Positions 7,666 to 14,608 of a DNA stretch of 22,895 bases are shown piece by piece. Position numbers and translations under genes: made by a program. Each line of letters starts with the position of its first letter. The stretch's first letter is position 1. The stretch is from Candidatus Woesearchaeota archaeon (GTDB lineage Archaea > Nanobdellota > Nanobdellia > Woesearchaeales > SKIA01). The DNA is taken from NCBI GenBank assembly GCA_007116645.1, contig SKIA01000083.1:1-22895 (forward strand), given 5' to 3'. The notes beneath the pieces were generated by a model. The model saw nothing but the letters and a program-made list of their open reading frames with translations. It was not told where the DNA came from and searched no databases.

Positions 7666-8705
7666 TGGCATCGCGCATAACACCTCGGTTTAGTCCATAC
7701 ACGTATGTACGCACGAACGTAATGAGAACGCTTCTTCTCAAAAAAGAAGACTATCATAAACTCATGAAAATGAGCGTTGCGGAAATGACAAAGTACTTAC
7801 AAGACCGACAGTACCGCGAAGACATCAACGCACTTGGAGTGCGATATGAAGGAACAGAACTACTTGAGCACGCCCTCAAAAACAATCTTGAACGCAGTTT
7901 TACAAAATTACGAAGGATTTGTGACGAGGACATGCTCCCACTCATTGACGGGTACCTCAAACGACACGACGTGTGGAACATCAAAACCATCTTGCGAGCA
8001 CTCTACACCGGAGATGACAAAGCAAAAACCAGAGAGATGCTACTCGTAACAGCAGGACCTGCCAGCGAAGAGTTCTTACTAGGCCTTCTTAATCAGAAAA
8101 CGTTTGAGGACGCACTTGAAATGCTCTCAAAAAGCGAATGGAAAGAGGCCGTCAAGGACCACACCACACTCATGCAAGTAGAGAACGGTCTTGACAAGCA
8201 GTACTACAAAGAACTCTTAGTTCTTGCAGACCGCCTCTCAAGCGAAGGAGCACTGTTTAAACGCTTTATCGTGACAGAAATCGAGATCTTAAACTTGCTT
8301 GTTATCATGCGAATGGTGCGAGAAGAAGTATCGCCAGAGAGCATCAAAGAACTCTTGTTCTGGGTAAACGGTTCACGACTCAACAAACTCTTTGAAGAAC
8401 TGATAACCAAAAAAACAGTTCGCGGAGTAGTCGAGGCCAGCCAAAAAACGATGTTCAAAGACTCACTTAATAAGGGACTTTTGGCTTATGAAAAGAGCGG
8501 GTCACTAGTGGATATGGAGCGAGAACTCAGAAAGTACTTATTGCGCATATCAGCATTGTTCACGCACAAAGGAATGCTCACCTTCAACGTCATCCTCGGA
8601 TACATGTTTGAGAAAGAACAAGAAGCAAGAAACATACGCGTCATCATGAAAGGACGAGAACTTGGCATGAGCGATGCGTACATAGAACAGGAGCTGGTGG
8701 CGTAA
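7665..8705 (+). CDS. atpC: A-type ATP synthase subunit C (central rotor socket)
   Basis: A 346-residue helical protein of the V-type d/archaeal C family, which caps the c-ring and receives the D-F central shaft. The N-terminal region TPRFSPYTYVRTNVMRTLLL and the repeated three-helix-bundle pattern are typical, including DMLPLIDGYLKRHDVWNIKT near residue 100 and a C-terminal region with RNIRVIMKGRELGM. The length matches the family (330-360). One-base overlaps link it to subunits E and F. Confidence 0.93.
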   Translation: MASRITPRFSPYTYVRTNVMRTLLLKKEDYHKLMKMSVAEMTKYLQDRQYREDINALGVRYEGTELLEHALKNNLERSFTKLRRICDEDMLPLIDGYLKRHDVWNIKTILRALYTGDDKAKTREMLLVTAGPASEEFLLGLLNQKTFEDALEMLSKSEWKEAVKDHTTLMQVENGLDKQYYKELLVLADRLSSEGALFKRFIVTEIEILNLLVIMRMVREEVSPESIKELLFWVNGSRLNKLFEELITKKTVRGVVEASQKTMFKDSLNKGLLAYEKSGSLVDMERELRKYLLRISALFTHKGMLTFNVILGYMFEKEQEARNIRVIMKGRELGMSDAYIEQELVA

Positions 8706-9010
8706 TGGCTGAACTTGCAGTGTTTGGAGAAGAAGAATTCCTGCTTGGCTTTGAACTAGCAGGCATTCGCAAAACCTACAAGATAGGAAGTAACGTGCAC
8801 AAAACACTTAGCGCAGTGCTCAGTGAAGAAGGCATTGGCATCTTGGTCGTGTCGCAAAGCACGATGGACCAACTAGACAGCCACACACAACGAGAGCTCT
8901 CCAAAAGCACAAAACCAGTCGTAGTGGTTTTGTCAGAACAACAAGAGGGAGCACAACTACGAAAAGACATAATCAGAGCCATAGGCGTAGATCTATGGAA
9001 GAGTGAATAA
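8705..9010 (+). CDS. atpF: A-type ATP synthase subunit F (central shaft)
   Basis: A 101-residue alpha/beta protein beginning MAELAVFGEEEFLLGFELAGI, the characteristic start of archaeal/V-type subunit F, with the later segment EEGIGILVVSQ. It binds subunit D in the rotating shaft and modulates catalysis. Its start overlaps the subunit C stop by one base, and it ends two bases before the subunit A ATG. The length is normal. Confidence 0.93.
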   Translation: MAELAVFGEEEFLLGFELAGIRKTYKIGSNVHKTLSAVLSEEGIGILVVSQSTMDQLDSHTQRELSKSTKPVVVVLSEQQEGAQLRKDIIRAIGVDLWKSE

Positions 9011-9012
9011 CA

Positions 9013-10749
9013 ATGACAAAAGGAAAACTATACCGAATCGCAGGGCCAGTAGTAGTGGCCAAAGGCCTTAAAGCACGCATGTATGACGTCGTGCTCGTCG
9101 GCAAAGAACAACTCATGGGAGAGGTCATCCAGATAGACCGAGACACCGCAACGATACAAGTCTACGAAGACACCGCAGGCATCAAGCCCGGAGAAGAAGT
9201 AGTCAACACAGGAAAACCATTAACAGTCACTCTCGGCCCTGGCCTACTGACAAGTATCTACGACGGTATTCAACGACCACTTCCAGCCCTTCAAGCACAA
9301 CAAGGAGATTTCATCAGCAGAGGAGCAACTGCTGACGGTATAGATATGAAAAAGAAATGGAAGTTTACCGCTACAAAAACTAAAGGAGACACCGTCTCTG
9401 GAAGTAGCATTGTTGGAGAAGTAGAAGAAACAGAAGGAAACATCCACTACATCATGGTACCACCAGGAGTAAAAGAAACCACCATCAAAAAACTTACTTC
9501 AGGAACATACACCGTAACAGACGTTATTGGCGAGCTCGAAGACGGAACAGAGCTTAAACTCGCCCACGAATGGCCAGTAAGACAAGCACGACCAGTCAGG
9601 CGAAAGCTCAACCCAACAGTCCCACTGGTTACTGGGCAACGAGTATTTGACGCATTCTTCCCTGTCGTTAAAGGCGGAGCAGCAGCAATTCCTGGACCGT
9701 TTGGCGCAGGAAAAACAGTAAGCCAACAACAACTCGCAAAGTGGAGTGACGCAGACATCATCGTATACGTAGGATGCGGAGAACGAGGAAACGAAATGAC
9801 AGAAGTACTCACAGAATTCCCGCACCTCACAGACCCACGAAGCGGAAAGCCACTACTGAACAGAACAGTACTTATCGCAAACACTTCAAACATGCCAGTA
9901 GCCGCACGAGAAGCGAGCGTATACACCGGAGTTACCATCGCAGAATATTACCGCGACATGGGATACGACGTGGCACTCATGGCAGACAGTACCTCGCGAT
10001 GGGCTGAAGCAATGAGAGAAATATCATCGCGCCTAGAAGAAATGCCAGGAGAAGAAGGATACCCCGCATACCTTGCAACACGGCTCTCAGAGTTCTATGA
10101 GAGAGCAGCACGAGCAGTACCTCTAGGAACAGACAGAGAAGGTTCAGTAACCATTATCGGAGCAGTCAGTCCACCAGGAGGAGATTTTTCAGAACCAGTA
10201 ACGCAAAACACACTTCGCGTAACAAAAACGTTCTGGGCACTTGACTCAAAACTCGCACAACGAAGACACTTTCCCAGTGTGAACTGGCTGACCAGCTACT
10301 CACTCTACCAAGACAACCTTGAAGAATGGTATGCTGAAAACGTCGCAAAAGACTGGCGAGAAACAGTTGAAAGACTCCAAAGAATGCTTCAAGAAGAAGA
10401 AAAACTCATGGAGATCGTACAACTCGTAGGTTCAGACAGTTTGCCAGAAAAACAACAACTCACCCTCGAAGCCACACGGCTCGTCAGAGAGTTTGTCTTG
10501 CAACAAAACGCGTTTCACGAAATAGATACCTACTCATCACTTGAGAAGACCTATATCTTGATGCGCATGATCTTGCACTTTTACGACCAAGCACAACAAG
10601 CAATGGACAAAGGTGTACGCATGACACAAATCTTGTCAATGAAATCAAAAGACGAGATTGGAAACGCAAAATTCGAGAAAGACTACAAAAAGCTATTAAC
10701 AGAAGTAGGAGAGCGCATGGAAAAAGAACTAGCTGCGCTTGCGAGGTAA
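9013..10749 (+). CDS. atpA: A-type ATP synthase catalytic subunit A
   Basis: A 578-residue catalytic subunit that makes or hydrolyses ATP at the A-B interfaces. The P-loop is GPFGAGKT (228-235, K234), followed by the catalytic glutamate and adjacent arginine in GERGNE (E257, R258) and the conserved ALMADSTSRWAEAMREI. A bulge domain (about 110-195) is present, as expected for A rather than B subunits. The length is exactly that of uninterrupted family members; no intein is inserted at the P-loop, a frequent intein site in archaeal A subunits. It lies two bases after subunit F and six bases before subunit B. Confidence 0.98.
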   Translation: MTKGKLYRIAGPVVVAKGLKARMYDVVLVGKEQLMGEVIQIDRDTATIQVYEDTAGIKPGEEVVNTGKPLTVTLGPGLLTSIYDGIQRPLPALQAQQGDFISRGATADGIDMKKKWKFTATKTKGDTVSGSSIVGEVEETEGNIHYIMVPPGVKETTIKKLTSGTYTVTDVIGELEDGTELKLAHEWPVRQARPVRRKLNPTVPLVTGQRVFDAFFPVVKGGAAAIPGPFGAGKTVSQQQLAKWSDADIIVYVGCGERGNEMTEVLTEFPHLTDPRSGKPLLNRTVLIANTSNMPVAAREASVYTGVTIAEYYRDMGYDVALMADSTSRWAEAMREISSRLEEMPGEEGYPAYLATRLSEFYERAARAVPLGTDREGSVTIIGAVSPPGGDFSEPVTQNTLRVTKTFWALDSKLAQRRHFPSVNWLTSYSLYQDNLEEWYAENVAKDWRETVERLQRMLQEEEKLMEIVQLVGSDSLPEKQQLTLEATRLVREFVLQQNAFHEIDTYSSLEKTYILMRMILHFYDQAQQAMDKGVRMTQILSMKSKDEIGNAKFEKDYKKLLTEVGERMEKELAALAR

Positions 10750-10755
10750 AATACA

Positions 10756-12120
10756 ATGAAAGAATACAAAACAATCACCAGAATCGCAGGACCACTCGTC
10801 TTTGTTGAAAAAACCTCACCAGTAGGATACGGAGACCTAGTACGACTTACCCTGCCAAGTGGAGAAACAAAAAACGGACAAGTACTTGATACCAGCGACG
10901 ACGCAGTAGTCGTACAAATCTTTGAGGGAACCTCAGGAATAGATCAAGAAACCACCGTGACATTCCTTGGAGAAAACATCAAGCTCGGAGTATCAGAAGA
11001 CCTTCTTGGAAGAATCCTCTCAGGAGCAGGAAGACCAATTGATAACGGCCCAGAAGTCATTCCGGAAAGACGTGTTGACATCAATGGAGCAGCAATCAAT
11101 CCATACAGCAGAGCAAACCCTGAAGACTTTTACCAAACAGGAATCTCAACAATCGACGCAACAAACACGCTTGTTCGAGGACAAAAACTACCTATCTTTT
11201 CAGGATCAGGACTTCCACACAACGAACTCGCACTACAAATCGCACGTCAAGCAAAAGTACTTGGCGACAACGCAGAATTCACCGTAGTATTTGCGGCAAT
11301 GGGAATCACCAACGAAGAAGCACAACGCTTTATGAGAGACTTTGAAGAAACAGGAGCACTTGAGCGATCAGTAGTGTTTCTGAACTTGGCAGACGACCCA
11401 GCAGTTGAAAGAATCATCACACCAAGAATGGCACTTTCAGCAGCAGAGTATTTTGCGTACGAAAAAGACATGCACGTACTCGTCATCTTAACAGACATGA
11501 CAAACTACTGCGAGTCACTACGTGAAATCGGCGCTGCACGAGAAGAAATCCCCGGACGACGAGGATACCCAGGATACATGTATACTGACCTTGCAATGCT
11601 TTATGAACGAGCAGGCCTTGTCAAAGGAAAAAAAGGCAGCATCACACAAGTACCTATCCTCACAATGGTTGGAGACGACATCACACACCCAATCCCAGAC
11701 CTGACAGGATACATCACAGAAGGACAAATCGTATTGTCAAGAGAACTGCACAGAACAGGAGTATACCCACCAGTAGACATCCTGCCATCACTCTCACGAC
11801 TGATGAACGGCGGTATCGGAAAAGGCAAAACGCGCGACGACCACAAACAAGTATCCGACCAGCTCTACGCTTTTTACGCAGAAGGACGAGACCTACGAGG
11901 ACTTGTAGCAATCGTCGGAGAAGAAGCACTCTCAGAAAAAGACCAGCGCCTTCTCAAGTTCGCAGCAGCATTTGAAGAACAATTCGTACGCCAAGGAAAA
12001 CAAGAAGACCGTGGAATCGAGAGAACACTCGACATCGGATGGGAACTCTTACGAGAATTCCCAGAGCACGAGCTGACAAGAATCAGTCCGGACCTAAAAA
12101 AGAAATACTACAAACCATAA
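10756..12120 (+). CDS. atpB: A-type ATP synthase regulatory subunit B
   Basis: A 454-residue non-catalytic partner of subunit A. The P-loop is replaced by SGSGLPHNE (149-157), diagnostic of B subunits, and the arginine contributed to the catalytic site is R348 in LPSLSRLMNGG. The length is typical (450-470). The ATG is preceded by GAGGT at 10743-10747, eight bases upstream and inside the end of atpA. The carbonic-anhydrase-like gene begins only four bases after its stop, instead of the expected atpD. Confidence 0.97.
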   Translation: MKEYKTITRIAGPLVFVEKTSPVGYGDLVRLTLPSGETKNGQVLDTSDDAVVVQIFEGTSGIDQETTVTFLGENIKLGVSEDLLGRILSGAGRPIDNGPEVIPERRVDINGAAINPYSRANPEDFYQTGISTIDATNTLVRGQKLPIFSGSGLPHNELALQIARQAKVLGDNAEFTVVFAAMGITNEEAQRFMRDFEETGALERSVVFLNLADDPAVERIITPRMALSAAEYFAYEKDMHVLVILTDMTNYCESLREIGAAREEIPGRRGYPGYMYTDLAMLYERAGLVKGKKGSITQVPILTMVGDDITHPIPDLTGYITEGQIVLSRELHRTGVYPPVDILPSLSRLMNGGIGKGKTRDDHKQVSDQLYAFYAEGRDLRGLVAIVGEEALSEKDQRLLKFAAAFEEQFVRQGKQEDRGIERTLDIGWELLREFPEHELTRISPDLKKKYYKP

Positions 12121-12124
12121 AACC

Positions 12125-12892
12125 ATGCCAAGACCAATCTTTCACACACCAACAGAGGAAATCGTACTTAAGGAGTACCCAAATACGCTTAATACTCCCG
12201 AACTCGTAGCAGAAATCACTCGTTGGGTGCATGGAACAGGTCACAAACCAGCACATACACGACCGGCAATGGCAACGTGCAGAGATGATACGCAACAAGA
12301 CATGATTCGGGTCCTAGAAGCGTTTCACTACCTACCAGCATTCAACGCGCACACATTGGCAGGGCTGCCACGAGGAGGAAAAACACCTTTGACTGCGTTC
12401 TACCACCACATCCCCGATGAAGGACTAGGAGTTATCATATACGGACCTCACGTCGGAATAGATTCAGAAGGAAAGTGGGGTATGGTTGAACGACACCACA
12501 GAAAAAATCCAGGACATAGTTGTGGAGCACTCTGGGGAGTGTACGAATTATGGAGTCAAGGTGACGAAGGACCATATACTGACGACCCTGAGATGACTGC
12601 CATCTCAGAAGAACTGCTAGCATACAAAGAAGAAATAATGCAAGAACAACAAGAGACAAGCCACCCAGTAAGAAAAATGGCAGAGTTTGTGTATGAAAAA
12701 GGACTTGAAATGCTAAAAACACGCATACAAACGTTACAAGCTCAAGACACAGAACAACACCCAATATTGCTTGTTGCAGGACTTAACATCGATCAGCGAT
12801 TCGATGATAACAACAAATTTGATCTACGAGAAATCACGCTCTTCTCGCAAGGAAAGCAAGTAGAGCAACACCACTACGGAAAAATACAATGA
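12125..12892 (+). CDS. LCIB-type (theta-like) carbonic-anhydrase family protein inside the ATP synthase operon
   Basis: A 255-residue soluble protein, not a known ATP synthase subunit. The sequence carries the pattern I associate with the LCIB family of zinc carbonic anhydrases, distantly related to the beta class: a first Cys followed two residues later by Asp (C52, D54 in ATCRDD), the stretch GGKTPLTAFYHHIPDEG (84-100), YGPHVGID with H109 (106-113), and HSCGALWG with C133 (131-138). C52, H109 and C133 would be the three zinc ligands and D54 the active-site Asp; R53 or R62 could be the partner arginine. The family would interconvert CO2 and bicarbonate. It lies four bases after atpB, and its TGA overlaps the atpD ATG (ATGA), so it is co-transcribed and probably translationally coupled with the rotor subunit. 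Base composition looks like its neighbours. The family call is from memory of motifs and activity is not shown. Confidence 0.7.
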   Translation: MPRPIFHTPTEEIVLKEYPNTLNTPELVAEITRWVHGTGHKPAHTRPAMATCRDDTQQDMIRVLEAFHYLPAFNAHTLAGLPRGGKTPLTAFYHHIPDEGLGVIIYGPHVGIDSEGKWGMVERHHRKNPGHSCGALWGVYELWSQGDEGPYTDDPEMTAISEELLAYKEEIMQEQQETSHPVRKMAEFVYEKGLEMLKTRIQTLQAQDTEQHPILLVAGLNIDQRFDDNNKFDLREITLFSQGKQVEQHHYGKIQ

Positions 12893-13506
12893 CAAACGAC
12901 ATCAAGCCGACACGAAGTGAACTCATCAAGCTAAAAAAGAAAATCAAGCTTGCACGCTCAGGTCACGGCCTCCTAAAGAAAAAGCGAGACGGACTTATCC
13001 TAGAGTTCTTTGAGATCTTAAAACGTGCAAAAACTGTGCGAGAAGAGCTCACCAAAGAATTCATCAAAGCACAGCACGCAATCAACCTTGCGCGAATGCT
13101 TGATTCGGACTTGCACATCAAGAGCTTGGCCCTTGCTATCAAGGAGCGGCCAGAAGTCACTATTGAACAAAAAAACATTGTGGGTGTTGTGGTACCAAAA
13201 ATCAATCGCAAAGAAATGAAGAAAACATTGTTTGATCGCGGGTACGGATACTTTAACAGCGCAAGCATTGACGAAGCAGCAGATGCGTACGAAAAACTTG
13301 TCGAGAAGATTGTTGAAGCAGCAGAAGTTGAGACCACAATCAGAAAAATGCTTGACGAAATAGAAAAGACAAAGAGAAGAGTGAACGCTTTAGAGTTTGA
13401 AGTAATACCAAAAATGCAGGCACAAGGAACCTTTGTGCGCATGCGACTTGAAGAGATGGAGCGAGAAAACTTTTCGCGACTAAAAATCATCAAGGAACGA
13501 TTGTGA
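12889..13506 (+). CDS. atpD: A-type ATP synthase subunit D (central shaft)
   Basis: A 205-residue coiled-coil protein starting with the family pattern IKPTRSELIKLKKKIKLARS (5-24), then GHGLLKKKRDGL. The long N- and C-terminal helices form the rotor axle that turns inside the A3B3 head. The length is normal (200-215). Its start overlaps the upstream carbonic-anhydrase-like gene (ATGA), and its TGA overlaps the GTG of a 40-codon gene downstream (GTGA). No subunit G gene follows, which is usual outside Methanosarcina-type operons. Confidence 0.95.
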   Translation: MTNDIKPTRSELIKLKKKIKLARSGHGLLKKKRDGLILEFFEILKRAKTVREELTKEFIKAQHAINLARMLDSDLHIKSLALAIKERPEVTIEQKNIVGVVVPKINRKEMKKTLFDRGYGYFNSASIDEAADAYEKLVEKIVEAAEVETTIRKMLDEIEKTKRRVNALEFEVIPKMQAQGTFVRMRLEEMERENFSRLKIIKERL

Positions 13507-13625
13507 AAAAACTCAATACAAAACAAAAAAAATTCATCACCATACTGAGCTGGATTAAAATCATTAAGTACACACTCGTAATTGCATTTCTTACATACAT
13601 CGTGTACTGGGCATTTACACAATGA
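13503..13625 (+). CDS. 40-residue single-pass membrane miniprotein
   Basis: A small reading frame of 40 codons beginning GTG in a GTGA overlap with the atpD stop and ending TGA in an ATGA overlap with the next gene. The product has a basic N-terminus (MKKLNTKQKKF) followed by a hydrophobic stretch of about 24 residues rich in Ile, Tyr, Trp and Val, and ends AFTQ. This is the layout of a single membrane helix with the N-terminus inside. Start and stop both fit exactly into coupling overlaps, and the operon otherwise leaves no non-coding gap, so I consider it a real gene. I know no family. Proximity to atpD suggests, without proving, an accessory or assembly factor for the ATP synthase. Confidence 0.65.
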   Translation: MKKLNTKQKKFITILSWIKIIKYTLVIAFLTYIVYWAFTQ

Positions 13626-14041
13626 CACGCATACTCTTATTCGGAACGTTTGACGGACTACACTTTGGACACGTAAACTTATTCTTACAAGCACACGAGC
13701 ACGCACAAGAAGTATACGTTATTCTTGCCCGTGACGAAACCGTCAAACAAACAAAAGGACGCCCTCCCAAACACACAGAACAAGAACGCCTTGCACAAGT
13801 AGCAAAACACCCCCTCATCACACAAGCAATCCTTGGCAGTCACGAAGACAAATACGAAGCCATCAAACACATCTTGCCACACAAAATTGGACTAGGGTAC
13901 GACCAACAACACTTCGTTGAGGGACTGCACGAATTCATAGAAAAAGAGCTCCCACACGTCGAGATCATTCGTTTTAGACCGCACAGAGAAGACAGCTTCA
14001 AAAGCAGCCTTATTAATGACGGGCGCGGGCGTCTTCTTTGA
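13622..14041 (+). CDS. ribL: RibL-like cytidylyltransferase-fold protein, probable FAD synthase
   Basis: A 139-residue nucleotidyltransferase of the glycerol-3-phosphate cytidylyltransferase fold. It has GTFDGLHFGH (8-17) with the HxGH catalytic motif, ARDETVKQTKGR (36-47), GYDQ (92-95) and a C-terminal KSSLI (127-131). ARDETV, GYDQ and KSS are features shared with archaeal FAD synthase RibL, which adenylates FMN; a related substrate cannot be excluded. No cysteine is present. The length is slightly below the 140-155 of RibL. It is the last gene of the ATP synthase transcript, coupled by ATGA to the miniprotein, and its 3' end overlaps the convergent minus-strand gene by 29 bases. Confidence 0.75.
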   Translation: MTRILLFGTFDGLHFGHVNLFLQAHEHAQEVYVILARDETVKQTKGRPPKHTEQERLAQVAKHPLITQAILGSHEDKYEAIKHILPHKIGLGYDQQHFVEGLHEFIEKELPHVEIIRFRPHREDSFKSSLINDGRGRLL

Positions 14042-14516
14042 GCAACTTATAGATCTTGTGCTCAACATCCTCAGAATTCTTAATCGAGCGCAATACTAAA
14101 TCTTGGCTCTCATCAGGTCTTGCTGTACGCAAAACCATATTTGATGCCTTTGAGAAACGATCCCAAATAGTACTGTTGTTAATTATCTTACTAATCTGCT
14201 TGTAGGGCATGCTATGTCTTTTAGTAACTAATAATTTACGTTCCTCAACAACGTGCGTGTCATAAAATAAGTAACGTGTATTGGATAGCACCAAGAACTG
14301 CAGCTTAATACTACTTAATGAAAGTACGAACACCACAATAATCAACGCAAATATAAGTCTGCCAAAAAGAATATCCATCACGCCTAGCCGGGCCAGAAAT
14401 GAAAACAAGAAGTACACTACCACAGCACCCACAGTATATCGAAACACCCACCGAAGAAACGTCGGTAACAAAGCATTAGTGATATCGGGCTTAATAACAA
14501 AGTTCAGTTTTGGCAC
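14013..14516 (-). CDS. Two-helix membrane protein with PH-like (DUF304/bPH2) domain
   Basis: A small membrane protein of 167 residues. Two hydrophobic segments (about 22-43 and 48-68) precede a soluble part rich in beta pattern: FLVLSNTRYLFYDTHVVEER, then LLVTKRHSMPYKQISKIINN. This 'two helices followed by a domain reading LTNxRL...R...IPYxxI' layout is that of the bacterial PH-like (bPH2, DUF304) membrane-flanked proteins, whose function is mostly unknown. I start it at GTG (14514-14516) because the minus-strand TATA-like box at 14540-14547 lies 27 bp upstream, the leaderless spacing seen elsewhere here; a TTG two codons earlier (14522) is the alternative. Its 3' end is antisense to the last 29 bases of the RibL-like gene. 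Confidence 0.75.
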   Translation of the reverse strand: MPKLNFVIKPDITNALLPTFLRWVFRYTVGAVVVYFLFSFLARLGVMDILFGRLIFALIIVVFVLSLSSIKLQFLVLSNTRYLFYDTHVVEERKLLVTKRHSMPYKQISKIINNSTIWDRFSKASNMVLRTARPDESQDLVLRSIKNSEDVEHKIYKLLKEDARARH

Positions 14517-14539
14517 AGACAAGTAGTGAGATTGGCGCT

Positions 14540-14547
14540 ATTTAATC
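14540..14547 (-). promoter_or_regulatory. TATA-like box for the PH-domain membrane protein
   Basis: Read on the minus strand this is ATTAAATA, centred 27 bp before the GTG at 14516 and 21 bp before the alternative TTG at 14522. No Shine-Dalgarno lies near either codon. The box is back to back with the glgP TATA box 16 bp away. Confidence 0.5.
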
Positions 14548-14562
14548 CTTTCCAACACTATG

Positions 14563-14571
14563 CTTATAAAT
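14563..14571 (+). promoter_or_regulatory. TATA box for the alpha-glucan phosphorylase gene
   Basis: CTTATAAAT is centred 42 bp before the ATG at 14609. The predicted leader of about 15 nt contains GAGGT at 14595-14599, nine bases before the start, so this message is leadered and uses a Shine-Dalgarno site. Confidence 0.6.
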
Positions 14572-14608
14572 GAGCAGCTCGTTAAATAATGAAAGAGGTT
14601 GTGAGTAG

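Noticed and set aside
9691..9720. Possible intein at the atpA P-loop
   Set aside because: The P-loop GPFGAGKT is uninterrupted and the protein has the standard 578 residues.
12435..12764. 109-codon minus-strand frame opposite the carbonic-anhydrase-like gene
   Set aside because: Hydrophobic Leu/Val-rich reading of the antisense strand, with no promoter or ribosome site. The plus-strand gene fits the operon by spacing and overlap.
12963..13706. 247-codon minus-strand frame opposite atpD and the miniprotein
   Set aside because: Antisense shadow of the AT-rich, Lys/Glu-rich coiled-coil gene; composition is Ser/Arg/Phe-rich with no recognisable domain.
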